Assembly (NCBI GenBank): GCA_013399895.1
Contig: VXBA01005459.1
Coordinates: 495,431-559,430 of the forward strand
Direction of reading: 5' to 3'
Length of the DNA: 64,000 bases
From: Serilophus lunatus
Lineage: Eukaryota > Chordata > Aves > Passeriformes > Eurylaimidae
Each line of letters starts with the position of its first letter. Positions within the stretch are counted from its first letter, which is position 1. The notes under the pieces were generated by a model that did not search any database, was not told the origin of the DNA, and worked only from the letters and a program-made list of their open reading frames with translations. Position numbers and translations under genes: made by a program. Positions 36,050-49,952 of this stretch are shown piece by piece.

Positions 36050-36440
36050 GCTAAACACTATTTCATCCTGAGCGAGGATAAATGTCCATCAGATGGGCTA
36101 CTTGGGAGACAGGTTCAAAACTAACAGAAGAAGGCAGTTCTCTGCATAGCAGTCAATGAACCTCTGGATCTCTCTGCCAAAGGATGTTGTTCAGAATGCA
36201 GAAGTTCAAGAAACTGGGGAAGTACTTGAAAGAGAGATTTACCAAGGATTATTAAACAGATGAAGTACATGAGGTTTAGAAAAATCTGTTCAGATGAAAA
36301 TAGTCAGAAGCTGAGATAGTGTGTGTGGAGAAATGTAAATGTTCATCCATTTCTTCATTTTTAATGAATATGGCTTATGGCCATTGCTAGAGACTGGAAC
36401 TGGGCTAGGCAGACCCTTTGAACCAAATACATCTTCATGT
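36050..36440 (+). mobile_element. Ancient CR1-like LINE 3' region
   Basis: The stretch follows the layout of an old CR1 lineage known across reptiles and birds: GGCAGTTCTCTGCATAGCAG-like sequence, a CTCTCTGCCAAAGGATGTTG block, TTCAAGAAACTGGGGAAGTA, then GGCTTATGGCCATTGCTAGA, GACTGGAACTGGGCTAGGCA and GACCCTTTGA. In the well-known consensus the last part reads like 'GGCCATTG...AGACAGGATACTGGGCTAGATGGACC'. It is clearly older and from a different lineage than the CR1 copies at 24375 and 33184. Boundaries are approximate. Confidence 0.6.
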
Positions 36441-39400
36441 AAGCCATAGTGCTGGGATAGAAGGCAGAAATCATGGTCAACCCCTGAAGAAAGGCAGCCA
36501 CCTCTTAATGCTTGTCCTGGAAAGATGACAGTATTGGAAATCAGTTGAAGTCATGCATGTCTGGGGCCTTCAGGAATAGGCCCTGAGATCTGTCTGGTTT
36601 GGCAGTCTTTTCTTATCCTTTTTAAAGCCTTTAAGCCATTTATTTCCAGAGGATTTTGAACGCCTGCTATGGCAGCTGGAGGTTTGCCACTGTTGTTCTG
36701 TATCTGTATCTCTGGAGATTTGCTGGATGTTTTGGTTGAGTCAATTCCACTTTGAATACACTTCAAATTTTAAATGGTGATGCCAACAGCAGATTCAGTC
36801 AGCAACATCATAAACAAATAGTTCTCCTTCATCTGTGTGGACTCTTGTGCCACAATTCCTGATATGCTTCCAGGGCATGAAGTGGCTGTGCAGTTTCAAT
36901 GACCTGGCTTATCTCTTTCTGTCAACTTAAACATGGACAAACTCCTTAATAAGTCATGTAACTACAAGTTACACAAAGATAGGAGTCTGAAACTTGCTGT
37001 ATTAGGGTTCTACCTTTAATTTGCTTCCCTTGAAGCCAAAAAATTACTCTTGATATGCCCCCTGCTCTGTCACCTTGTCTTGTGTCATTCCCATCCCTTG
37101 ATGACTTTACAGAGAACTCGTGGGTTTCCTTCAACATTAATCTGTGCAAGTTTTCAGTCTTGAATGAATCAACTTTTTGTCGTGTAGCGTTACCACTACT
37201 GGGCTGACCACTTTGCTTCTCTTTGGAAATGACTTGAAGACAAGCTGGGATACTCAAAAGCCTGCCTATATTCCCAACTAGATTGGTTGGTTTAATAAAA
37301 AATACTGCATCTTCCTGCATACTTTGTTTTTCTAATATCCTTTAATGGTCTGTATCTTCACAGAACTACGTTGAGAAATGGCCAGTGCAGCATGAAGGCT
37401 ATCAGTGGTTTATTGAACAACACTTACATAAACTATTTTGATCTTAAAGTGAGTTCCTTTTTTACAAAATTTGCTCCATTTGAAAAATAATTTTCAGTGA
37501 TCTTTACAGTAAAAGATAGATTTCTACATTTTACATTTTCCCTCTTGTACAGAATACTGATAGATAGTCTTGTCTAAAAAATAATTTGAGATCATAATAT
37601 ACCTCTGAGCAAATACAGCTTGGAGCAAAGGTGATTTCAGATAAGGTGATACTTTCATACTTCTTGCTTTTATTTTTTATATATATTCTCTACCTGACCC
37701 TCTGTGCTTTGCAGAAGAGAGCTCTGACTTTGGAGCAGGACAAAGCCACATACTGACTTCATGTCAGATCAAGTAAATGTGGGACCAAGTCCTGCTGCCT
37801 GATCTACAAGGCAAAATGGAGTCTGAGTCTGAGTGAGACCCCTGGTACAGAAAAGCCTGGTAAGAGGCTTCCTAAGGTGAGAAGACAGGGGATGTCCTTT
37901 GCCCTTGTCATGCTACTGATATGGTAGTATATCATATCTGACTGCTTTTGCCACATTAATCACCATACTTGGTGCCTACAGGAAGTATACTTGTTTGGGT
38001 TTTTTTCCTCCCCACAAACTCAGCAAAGAGGAGATTAATGGCACTTTCTGTTCCTCCTACTTTTCCTCCTACTCATTCATTTGCTTTGGGCAGCAATAAA
38101 CTCAGCAATTATAGCAGCAGCAGTACCTGCCAGCCTCCAAACATCGAATTTGGCCGAGAAGAAAGGCATTCTTCAGACCTGCACTGTGCTGCTCAGCCTG
38201 TAGTCAGAACAAAGTCTGCGCCTCCCAGCAGCAAGGACAGCAAATGTGCTAAAACAGAGGCTTGCAAACACTCTTCTTCTCTTGCCAAAAGTAAACACTG
38301 AGCTGTTTTGCAAACCTGGCTGAGGATGAGGAACTGTTTTCCCTGATGTGTTTAAAAATGGAGCTTCCCCTTCTTTGCATGGGACAGCACTTCCAGATGA
38401 GTAATTTTGAAGCACATATCCTGGCAAAAGTTGCCAAGCAATGAGAACAGGGGAGCAGAGAGTCACTTGCAGGGAAACACTACCTGCCCACACAGAGGGC
38501 CCTGTAGTTTGCATTCTATTGAGGGTATTTCATCTCCAGCCTCAGTTTTTAACGCATCACTCCTGATAGTGTTTTGTTAGCTATGGTGAGGGGAATGCTG
38601 CAAGAAGTGACACATTATACTAAGCCAAAGCTTTTTTATTTTTCTATGTAAGTAAATTAGGGTTTTCACTGGCTTACCTTTTATTACAATGTACATGCTC
38701 TTTGAATGGTTATTACCCTTCTCAAGTGAGTCAGTGTCAGAGGACATGGAGGTCTATAATAAATGTAGGCTATGGCAAGGTCTTAGTGCAGACCTCAACA
38801 AAATCTGCTGGATCTCATCATAAGGGGCAAAAGGATCTTTAATGACTACCAGCCCTCATTCCTTTTCTAAAGCTGGGGAAAATTGTGTTTTCCTTTCACA
38901 CTAGATTATGTGGCAGCTTAGAATCTACCGATATTTATAAGGCCAGATTCTGGCCTCTGTTGGCTTAACATACATCTAAGAACAGAGCATAGTCCACCTT
39001 TCAGTGTCTCCTTCCCTGTCTGTTGACAGGCAGTGTCTCGGGTTTAAAATGAAGTTGCAAAACCAGGGTAAAGACTGCAATGAATATTCCTTATTCCGTA
39101 TTCTTTTAATCCTGACCAAACCTGGTAGATGCCATTCACACTAAAAAATTATGTAGTTTGCCTCCTGGATGCGAATTTGTTGAACGCTTTGCTTTGATAG
39201 TCACTCCTGCATCTGAGTCAGAGTTTGAGTTTCTCAACCAGCAGGTCTGTTCATTTACTTTTCATTTGCTTTTTCTGAAAGACTAGTTTGGGGAATCCCT
39301 GTTGGCATTCATTAATAGAGGTTCCTCTGTGGACTGTATTTCCTTTGTGTCTGAAAAAATGCCTCAGGGCAGAAGAGAGATGTGCCTTCTGCAGTTAAAA

Positions 39401-42020
39401 AAATTAAATAGTATTGCCAATTGAGAAAGTCAGTAAGGTCTTTGACCTTTAGAACAAGCACTGCCAGGAATAAAATAAAGTGTCAGGGTGTTGTAAGAAT
39501 TAAGTGTATTACTGATTCTAGTGGGAAGAAAGCCAGCATCTTAAATGGAGGGCTCTGGAGTCTCTTGTTGATTGCAAATGACACTGCAATGCAAATCATG
39601 AGCCATATTTCAGGCTATTCTCTTTCTTCCCACTCCAGGGATCTCTCTGTGCTCACTTAATCAAGAGAAGGAATTAGGTCTCCCAGAGATGCACAGGGAC
39701 CCAAACAGCCAAGCCGGATGCAAACCCACAAACCTCTGAATAGCTGAAATCTGCTGTTGAGCAGTAGAAGGAGAGAAAATCCAGAGGAATGTAGTACTTC
39801 ATGAATGTAGGGCATTGCTTTTTAAGGCAACCATCTGTAGGCTGGCAGGGGGAGGGAAGTAGAATAATAATTGGAAAAGGAGGATATCAGAGTGGTTTTT
39901 CTGTCTTAACATTCTCCTCCTTCTGCCTCTCAGAAGACTTTGGAGGTGGCACAATGCTTCTGCTCCATTCTTTGTATAGTCAGGATGAAGGATTTGTTAT
40001 TTTAAGAGCATGGACAAATTTCAACCCCTGTCTAACTCTACATTATACATAGTGAGGATCAGCTATCTTTCTCCGTGTTTATACCAGGACATGAAATGCA
40101 ACATTAGTTGATGTATGCTCCCAGGCCATCCTAGGGCCAATAGCTGATGTTTCAAGAGTACAAAAAGAGCAAAATAGGATATAAATCCCTTCTTCTTCTA
40201 AAACAAATATGAAAGGTACTGTAACTCTTCTGTAGGAAAGGAATTTTCATTTCACCCATGTGTGACAAAAGGTCTGGTAAGTAAGCAACATGCTTAGAGT
40301 TTTAGAAAGGAGTGTACCATGTTCTCTGTGGACAATTATATTACACTTTAAATACATGAATTACAGAAGAATAGGAAAGAAAATATAGCTGAGGCCAAAT
40401 ATCTCCATAAACCATTGTAATAACAAGGAGGCTGATCCTCCCTGTCTCTCTGCAGCTGCCCATTTTCCATTGAAATGCTCATTATAAGCAGAAAAGTGAC
40501 ACTGAATTTCACTTTTAAACCGCTAGCAACCGTTTTCACTATAAAGCTGAGCCACTTATATTTTCTAAGTCTGTCCTCACAGATACGAGAACAATACTGT
40601 GAAGAATAAAAAGAGCAATTGACATGACTCTTCTTTAAGAGGGGTGAGTATTAACAACCCATTTGCCCCGTGGGCTCAGTCACAGTTGGAACTAAGGGGC
40701 TCAGTGGTTGGGTAGTCCTCTGATTTGCACAGAGCTGTATGGCAAAGACAGACACAGGCAAGAGCTGAGAACAAGAATTTCCACCCTGACCTTGAAAATT
40801 TAGAATACCAAATCCCTCTCCTCATATGCATTATTTAATAAAGAAGAACCTTTTCTTAAATATTCACGAAACCAGACACCTTGCATTTCTTCCCTCTATT
40901 CTAGTGTCTTTGTTACTCTCACTCAAGAGCTAAGCCTATTTAAGTTTCCCATAATGATGCATATTGTAAAAGTTTATTACAACAGAATTTAATGCCTGGG
41001 AAGCAAAAGTCTGCAGGCTGAAACATTATATCAAAGGTAACCTTTTGATAGAAAAATTTGCAGACATGGTAAATTTAATCTGACTAAACTATTTAACTCT
41101 TAACAGTGTTTTTCTCATATCTCTATGCGGTAGGATAAAAATAGCCTTGATTTCCCCCCTGTCTTGCCGCTGCAAAGGAGGTATAAAGTTCTTCAAAATC
41201 CCAATGGCAAGATTTTCCGTGCCATTTCCAGAAACCAAGAAGTGCAGAAGTGATCAAACAACAGAGAACTGGAGGATATGGCCTAGCCTCATGCCTCCCA
41301 ACTTCAGTCACCGAGAAAACTGAACTTTTCCATGGCGTTGCCATAGATGTCCTCTAGTCAGTGATGAGAAATAAACAACCTACAGTTGGAAATTCTCATC
41401 TAAAAGGTGCTGAATCAATATCTGTAGTAGCTTTGCCTAACTGTGGCCTAAAATCTCCATTCTGTTGCCTTAACATGGGTGTTTAGCATAATTCGAAATG
41501 CCTAACAGAACCTTACTGTGCCTCCAGATGCCACTCCAGAATTGCATGGATTTCCCCGTAGATCTTATGTCACACATGCAAGGCCTGTGTGGACAATCTG
41601 ATATACTTCAGGGAATCTCAGATGGCACCAAATGCTTATGTTTATGCAGTTGACTCAAGCTATAATTAACTGGACTGCCTGATTCTAGGTGAATAAACTG
41701 AGATGAGGGAAATTTAGTTTGTTACAGGCAGTCTGAATATAGCCTTTAGTTCTAACACGGAGGAAAAGGAACTGATTTCCATAACAAAGGCTAACCCGTT
41801 TAGGTAATTAGTAGCACAATGTTCTTGCTCAATTAGATGTGACCTTAGAAGAGGAAAACACATGCTAAAGTGAGATCTTCAAAAACCTACGGTAGACTTC
41901 CTTGCCTTGCCTTCCCTTTGCCAGCTGAATGGAATACAGGCCAAAGAGCTGAAAAAGTAATTGCCTGGAAATCAGGATTTCTTTCTTTTCTTAGCTCTTG
42001 GATGTTAGTAAATAGATCTT

Positions 42021-42075
42021 TTCACAGCTTTGTACCTCAGCTTCCTTTCCCAATAGGCTGGGGGTCATGACATTG
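42021..42075 (+). mobile_element. Possible MIR-like SINE relic
   Basis: The sequence TTTGTACCTCAGCTTCCTTT, then CCC, and a little later GGCTGGGGGTCATGACATTG, follows the MIR core order (TGTGCCTCAGTTTCCCCATCTG then TGGGGATAATGA). The match is short and diverged. Confidence 0.3.
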
Positions 42076-45000
42076 ACATCCCTTCTCAGGAACTTCCACA
42101 GGTTATAGAAAAGACTGCGTGATCATTTGATTTTGGGGAGAACTGAAGAGACAATTTTTTAACTACAATGGGATATTTTGTGAAAGAAGTAGATCTTTGC
42201 GTGTGTATTTACCCAGCTGAAGCTGGACGGTGCTGTGGATGCACAGTCTCCTCCTCTAGCAAGAAAATACTGCATTCTCTTATTCTAAGAAACAAGTTGT
42301 GGCATCTGACTTGATATAAAACCAAAAAAGAAGCACTCTCTGCACTTCTCTGAGATATGATTGTTACTGATCCCCATCACAGTTGTCATAAAGCTTGATC
42401 TAGCACAGATAATAATCTGACATTGATCTAGGGAAGTCCTTGCCCATCTTGAATAGCTATTTAATTTTCTCTGTTGCTTCTACTGTGATTCAGTCCTTTA
42501 CTACTTCTGTCTTCTCCTAATTACCCAGGAAACCTATTGTATTTCTTCTATTGCTCAGAAATTCTTCCACCAAGAATTTTCATGATCTGTAATACATATC
42601 CTGAGCTCCAGGTGACAAATCACCTAGACAGGAAGCCTGAGATTTCCCATGGCCAAGTGAGAGCAGATTATCTAGTCCTGGAACAATAAGTTCTTCTATC
42701 AAAAAGAGCATTGGCCCTCACCACTGCCATGAACACTCACTATATTAATGTGATGAGCTCAGTTTTTACACAACATTTGACCTTGCCTCCTTATGGAGAT
42801 GTATATAATCTTCTATATGGGTGAAGTTAACACTCAGGCTGTCTAGTATGGATCTACAAAAAATATTCTAAAATCGTGAGGCTATTTTAAGAAATGGAAA
42901 TGCACGTTTTGAAGGTAATTTGAACCATTTTGCATCATGCCATGGGACAGACATTAATCAGTTCAGTGCAGGGAGCTTATTCAAAAATCCCAAGGAAAAT
43001 GTGTTGTTTTCTGTTAGATATTCCATACGTTTCTGGTAACATGTTTATCAGGTGAGTTGGAGCAGCACTCTGTAGGTTTCATTAGTCCAGCTCCCTAGTG
43101 ATTTATTTTTTTTTCTTCTGAGTGGAAGTCCCCTGTTTAGTCCTTTAGTCCTTTTTAAGTGCAATGTTCTCTGGATTCTTGATTCCCTTGATGTGGGGTA
43201 GTAAATTGCCTTCACAGCTAATTGTCCTTTAAGTGGAAAAAAGGCTATTTCCAAGCTAAAGGGCAGCTCCTGATTGTATGTTTAATTTGGTTGATCGACT
43301 TCAATTTCAATGATCAATGTCAGATACTTTTATTAATGTTCTTAATTACTTCATGTGAGTAAGTATATGGACTTACCTGCATTTGATTCCAGAAAAAGTC
43401 TGCACAAAGCCTTGTTCAGACTTAGCACCATGCATCTTTATCATGAAGGTAAAAGAAGGTTAAATAGCTGGAGAGAAAAGAAATACTTGGAGGCATACAC
43501 CAGTAAAGTCTACACCAGCATGTGCATAGCATGCATGCATGTTCTGGGTTTGCATGGCACCCTACTGCAAATTCCTTGGTGCTGCTAACATAAATAATTT
43601 ATCTTAGCGTCATGATGGAGGCTGTGAAGGACATCTAATGAAACTTTCCTAGGGGATAACTTAGTTGTCAAAAAAGGTACAAAAAGTATCACTTTGTTAT
43701 AGGGACCTCATTACACAAGATGATAATGGATTGATAGCAATGTCCTGCAGAGCAGTAATTTTTTGGCTTTAGGATATATAGGCATTCCTCTATCACAGGG
43801 TCTTATAACTGGGATGATATTTAGCAAATGAACAGGGCTCAAATGAGCTACTGGAAAGCTTTGTTTGATGTGCAAATGAAAGATCCCGTTCGATAGGGTA
43901 CACATGTCCCAAATGTGTGTACATGGAACTCTACTTACTTTCTGCCAGAGCCTGCGAATAACACAGTGTATCAGATAAGGACTGGGTCCCCTTGAGGGAC
44001 TGCTTATCTTAATGTCACTTGCTGGAGTAAATTGAGTTTTCAGTCCGGAAAAGCTTTTAATTCAAAGTGAACAGCTTTGACATGTACTGTAGGCCTGATT
44101 AAGGAATGAACTCATGAACCAAAGGTTGAAAATTATCATACCTAACCAGATGAGAAGGAAGAAGCTTTCAGGTATAATGTAAATGCTTCTTTCCCTGAAA
44201 ACAAAGATTTTAGCAAAAAGATCCAAACAAAACAATTCTTGATAATCTTTTCCTCACAAAGGCATATTAAAAATTTCTTTGCACTTGCCCAGCTTTGTGG
44301 AGGAAAGAGAAAGAAGTGAGTTCTCATTCCACTAAAAGATAGATAAATGTCCTGTATGCATCTATTTCTTGCCAAACTGTGAAACTCAGAGAAGGTGTTC
44401 AAAGAGTACCTGCCAAAAATCTACTCAGAGCATCCTGAAATTAAGTCAGGGTGACAGATCATGCCTATGCCTATGCAATGCATGTTATGCCTAAGCATAA
44501 CACTTAAGATGATATACCTTGAACTCCAGTATAACATAAACAGGCCTAAGTGAAGTGTCTTAGTACAATGGGAAAAATCCAATTATGACATTAGAAAGAA
44601 CAGCTGTATGTGAAAACCAAAATAATTCAGATTATGCAGTCTGCTTTTGTTTAAAATAAAGACAAACAATCTTTGACTTTCAAAGAGCTACTTGGAAAAA
44701 TAAAGGACTGCTCAGTTGGAACAGAAGTGAAGAAATCTGGTCCTACAACATGAAACTAAAATAAAACCAATCTTTCTTCCCTAAATATGGGAGCATCTCT
44801 TTTTCTGTACTCAGAGGCTGCACTAAATCATTTCTTAGTGTTAGGCAGATCAAATTCCAGCTATGTTACAGAGTCTTTGAAAAGGTAGAAATACTTGAAG
44901 TGAAATATTTAAAGTTAGACCCAGGAGAGTCAGGACTAATTTGTGAATCATCAAATGGCCCAAAGGCAACCTGCATATAAATGCTCAATTTCGTTCTTTA

Positions 45001-48000
45001 GTTTGTCATCATCATAAAAATTGATTCTTCAATGCTGTGTGACTAATATTTATAGGTAAGACTTACTGGGGGGATGGAGGCTATCATAAAAGCTTTTGTC
45101 TGCCCTGGTAAGATAAGGCTCATCACAAATTTACCATGTTCTCAGTACTCTGTAGTACCTCTCCAGAGTCTTTTTACTGGTGGGATGTATTGCACATATA
45201 AAAGTACACATCTTGCTTAAGCTTACTGGTATAGACTCACCTGACAATCAATCTGCATCTAAGAATAGTATTTCACACCAAAGTATTTTCAGACATGCCC
45301 AGTCTAGTGGCTAAGTTTTGCTTATTGGTGGATTACGCTGAATTTGCATAGAAATAACTGGAAAGAGATTTTTGACCTGTAATAGCTAAAAGTAACTTAC
45401 TATAAAGTTAAAATTTTGTCATCCACAGAGATATAGAAGATACAGCCTGAAAATTAGAGAATTAGATTTATATAAAAACCAGCAGTAAAACACAAAGTAA
45501 TATACTAGGATAGTGACAGAGAGAAATACAGAAGTAATAAGAGGGAGTAAAAGCAAGACATGCAGGCATTCTGGAAAAAAAAAGGCTTTTGTTTTATGGA
45601 TGCAGTCACCTAACATGAATAAATGTGGCTTCCTAAGCAGGGGTCAGTCTTCATTCATGCCACCATCAGAGTGGTGATGAAATGATTTCCCTAGGGAAGG
45701 CACTCCGAATGACAGCAGAAAAAAACCTGTGAAGAATCATTATAAAATGTGCAACCACTGCACTATCTTACACTATGATTTAACCCATTCCTGTACACCT
45801 GACAATAAACCATGATGCTTTGAAGTATTCTTGCTGTCTTCTGTTTTTATGGATATAGACCACACCAAAAGCCAGTAGATGCAGTGAGCCAAATGGCTTT
45901 CCTTTGACCCAAATCTCATGGTTTTGTGGTAAAATGTGAGGATTATAAGAATGTTGATGCTATAGACCCATCTGCCATTTATTCCATTAAGTTCTTCTTC
46001 TTTTTTTTCCCCTCTGCCCCTGCCGTGAGCATTACTGAAAGGCAGAAAGCAGGGCAGTGCAGAAAGGCCCCACTGCGCTCCTTTTGCTGGAAACATGTGT
46101 TAGTTCTCAGTGAGTATAAGAGCTTGATGTTTCGAAGTCAGGCTTCTCCGTGGCATTCTGAGTGCTCTTATCCACTACCCAGGACATGCCTTGAGTCAGC
46201 TGGAATGCAAAATATGCTTGTCGGGGGTGGCAAGAAGACTGTGTCAACACTGCTGGGTTTATGATTTAGCTCTCCGGTTTATGTTCTTTGCTAGACATTC
46301 TCCACTTCTCTTCCACTATGATTTGGGGGTGATTGCTAGGAAAATAATTATTTTTCATGTTGAGTGCTGTTGCTCTATGCTAGTCTGATAGCACATGTCA
46401 CAAGAGACAGATTCAAGGCCTCAGATGTGGCTTTTTTTTGACTAGACTGTCTGGACCTCTGAAGGGTGAAGGTGCTGTAATTTCACCTTCAGGTTTCAAG
46501 ATATTTGCCTTCCTCTTTTATTATTCCTGTCTGCTTATTACCTGTCCTCATAATTGTATCTTGTACTTGATTGAGATAGGAGATGAGCAGCCAGGTGTTG
46601 CAGTCTCCTTCATGCCTTGTAAGCTATGTAAAACCTCACTCACATTTTAAGCCCCTCCCCTGCACTCATTTTCCACAGCAGAAATTCTCCACAGATAGCA
46701 TGGTGGGAATCTGATCCCTGAGTTCTGTACACTGGGAGGGTGATCCAGGAAAATGCAAAACCCCTTTGACAGCCTCTGCAGACAGTGAGACTTTTGGGTA
46801 GTTGTGGTGTCTGAAGGGTGAGATTGTCCCTACCAGTGGCCACACACACCAGAGAGGTCTTTTGGGTAAGCGTTGCCTTCCCTTTCCCCTCCACACCTGC
46901 CCTCTGTGTCCAGGGTCACAACTTCCTGTACAGTGGTGTAGGGCCTGTGGAGAAGATGAAGATGCCGTGTTTAGGGGCACAGCTGGGGATTAGGTCTGCA
47001 GAGCTGCCCCTTTAGGGTTCTGTGATGGTTGAAGAGCTGAAAGCTGCACCATAAACTAGCTGCCATTAACTAGCATTGCCTTGCTGTTATGGTTATGTCT
47101 GTATTCTCATAAGCATTATCCCTGTACCCCGGTTTTCGAAGGTGCTGAGTGTGCTCAGGTAACCAATTCATTCTCACAAGTCACAGGACATGTCTTGTCG
47201 CACTTTTCCTGCTTATGTTTGCACCTGTCAGCAGATCTGAATTGTGATAGGGCATTTGGGAAAATGCTATTTGCAGAGCAAAAGTTATTTACCCAGCAGT
47301 GGAATGTTTTGCTTGACTGAGGCAGTCTTTGATCTTTTATTCTGGAGTTTTAAGAGTCATGCACCCAGTCTCTAGCAGATTGGTAGCTGGAGCCTTTTGT
47401 AGGTAATCTCCTTTAAAAGCCAAGTCACTTTGGCTACTTCAAGGTCTGACGATTCTTCGTTTATAATTTAGATGATTTTTCTGGGGAATGGATTCACATT
47501 TTAATCTGCATTTGAGCATCCACCTTGCAAATCCATTTAAGCAGCTTGAATTACTTGCTTGGCATGGCAGTGGAACCCCAAAGTGTGAGTTAGCTTTTCC
47601 AACTAAGATTTGTCTCCCATGCAGATTTGGTTTTTGAATACTGCCAGCAGAAAAGCAGAACAAAGAAGAAGGAACTCAACCACCTAAACAGGGATTCCTC
47701 ATTACATCTGGTTGGCTTTGTTTTTTAAATTGTGAATGAACCACCAAATTAATGCATAGAAACAGTTCCACACTTGTAGCCTCCTCTTGTATAATGAATA
47801 TACCATAATTCATTTAAAAAAATGAAAATACTGGAGGGCCTCAGGCAGCCAATTAAACATTTCTCCCAAGTTCAGATAATACCTCATGATCTATTTTTAT
47901 ACTGGCTGACAAATTATGCCTATGCATTTTTCTTCCTGAATATAATTCTTGGACAGTTAAGCACACAGTAACTTTCCATTGCTTTGCTCTGATGTTTTAC

Positions 48001-49841
48001 TATTTCATGAGTTAAAATACAGCAATTTACAAAGAAATGGACCAACGAGACATGTAGCCAGGTAGGTGCATTATTCTTCTGCAGTCAGATGCCTCATGAA
48101 GCACCGCCCTTGTAACAATTTTAATTAACTTAATATATTTCCTATCAGGAATTCAAACCAAATAACCATTTCAGAGTTTTCTGAACTTTGTGCACCTCTC
48201 ACAAACAGCAATATGCATATGGGAGAAGGAATAGTTTGGAGAAACTGCTTTAAAAAGCATTGTGTCTCTAGAGCTTCCTCTTTCACAGCTCCCTTTCTAC
48301 CTCCAGCTCCTGCTTACGCAGCATTACTAATTTACCTTGACAATTGACACTCATTGTGTTTCCAGCAACAAAATCTGTAGTGACACAGTGACTTAGCGTT
48401 TCCATGTTTGCTGGGAGTTGTGCTGTGCATTGCTGCCTGACCCTCATTTTGTATTGCATCTGTTCTGGCTGAGTGCTGCAAGAAGTGCTAATTCTTGTCT
48501 TGCCATCTGCCTGAAATTGTCATAGTCCTTCAAAGCCACATTTTGCATTTTTCCACTCAATTCATGCATTTAATTAGGACTCTGAGAATCTTGTGGGTCT
48601 TGTGTCCTGACTGTGAGGTAGAAGCTAATGCAGCCTCTCACCTGCCCTGTGTGTAGCCGAGTCCTTCTGGTGTCTCTTGGGTGAGAGAGAGGCTCTGGGT
48701 CCATGCTGTGCACATGTGAACGATGTGGTCCTGCTCATGAAGGAGCACAGATGGACAGCATGTGCAGGAGTCATGAAGCCAGGCCATGTGATATGGCAGC
48801 TCAGCAACACCACCAGTCCGGTCCTACCACCTTTGCACTTTTTTAATAAACTCAGGGAAAGGAACCTGCCCTTCTGTCTCTGCTCTGGAAACACAGTCAC
48901 AGGGCTTCGGTTGGAGGGTAAGGTGAAAGAAGAAGGAGGAATCTCTCTGCTTCAAAGTTCAGCCTTAATTACTGCCTGTCTCCTGCACGGCATCCACCCC
49001 CGTGGCTGGCACGGGCTTCAAACAAGGGCAGTGAGAGAAGCCTGCAAAGGTAAATCTGTATTAATCCCCACTATAGTGAACTGGAAGCCCTGATGAGAGC
49101 AGCCCAGAGTTGATGGCAATGGAGGGGTGAATGAATGGGCAATAATTAAGGCTGTATTTTGAAGCAGAGGGATTCTTCCTTCTCTTCTCACCTCCTTGCC
49201 ACAGCTATCACTGCCTTTGGGATCTCATTTCTTCTAGGCCAGCTCTTCGGTGGAGGCACCACAGAGAAACAGCCACTAGCAGACAGAGAGTATTTTTATT
49301 TTACATCACCTCAGAAGAATCTCCTTCAGCACTGGACACCACCATGGGGCCAAGCTGCCAGCAGCTCAGCAGGGCACAGACATGGCACAGAGAGGCCTGA
49401 TCTGCCTCAGTCTGTCCCAGGAGAAATTCTGTGTATCTTTTCTCTTGCCTCTAACACACAGGGTCTGATCTTACCTGGCATTTGGTTTTCTGGGCACCTA
49501 GGGCCAGCGTGGGAGTGGTCAGAGGCCGCAGCCACCTGGGCATGGATGGAGGACAGGTGATGCTGCAAAAAGTAATTGTAAACCTTCATGTCAACACTCT
49601 CCCTGACTCAGGAAATCGCTGAGGTACAAAGTCTCATTACAGGATAAGGCTATGTTTTGTGCCCAAGTACCTCAGTATGTTTCATCTGGAGTCATACTAG
49701 TCTGTAAGCATCCTCCTTTGGGCTATCTCACAGAGTCCTGGGCATGATGAACTTCCCATCCTAATTCGGCAAGGAATAGCAATCTGCTCTGCACCTGGCC
49801 TTTCTCAGCAAAGCAGATAATAACTAATGAGCTCACTGCTG

Positions 49842-49952
49842 GTATTAAATATTTAAAAAGGCATCAATAAAAAATAATCTAATTATTTTTCTATATAACT
49901 ATATATACAACAAAATTATAATTCTGTTTAATTAATTCTGTATAATTTCTAT
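49842..49952. other. AT-rich island
   Basis: About 110 bases are almost entirely A and T, including AATAAAAAATAATCTAATTA, TATATAACTATATATAC and TTTAATTAATTC. Such stretches unwind easily and resemble matrix-attachment or homeodomain-binding DNA. No function is demonstrated. Confidence 0.5.

Noticed and set aside
49159..49560. 133-codon + strand frame in intron 2
   Set aside because: No recognisable motif and no splice context that would join it to LHFPL6; the expected next exon sequence (TM3 and second loop) is not encoded here.
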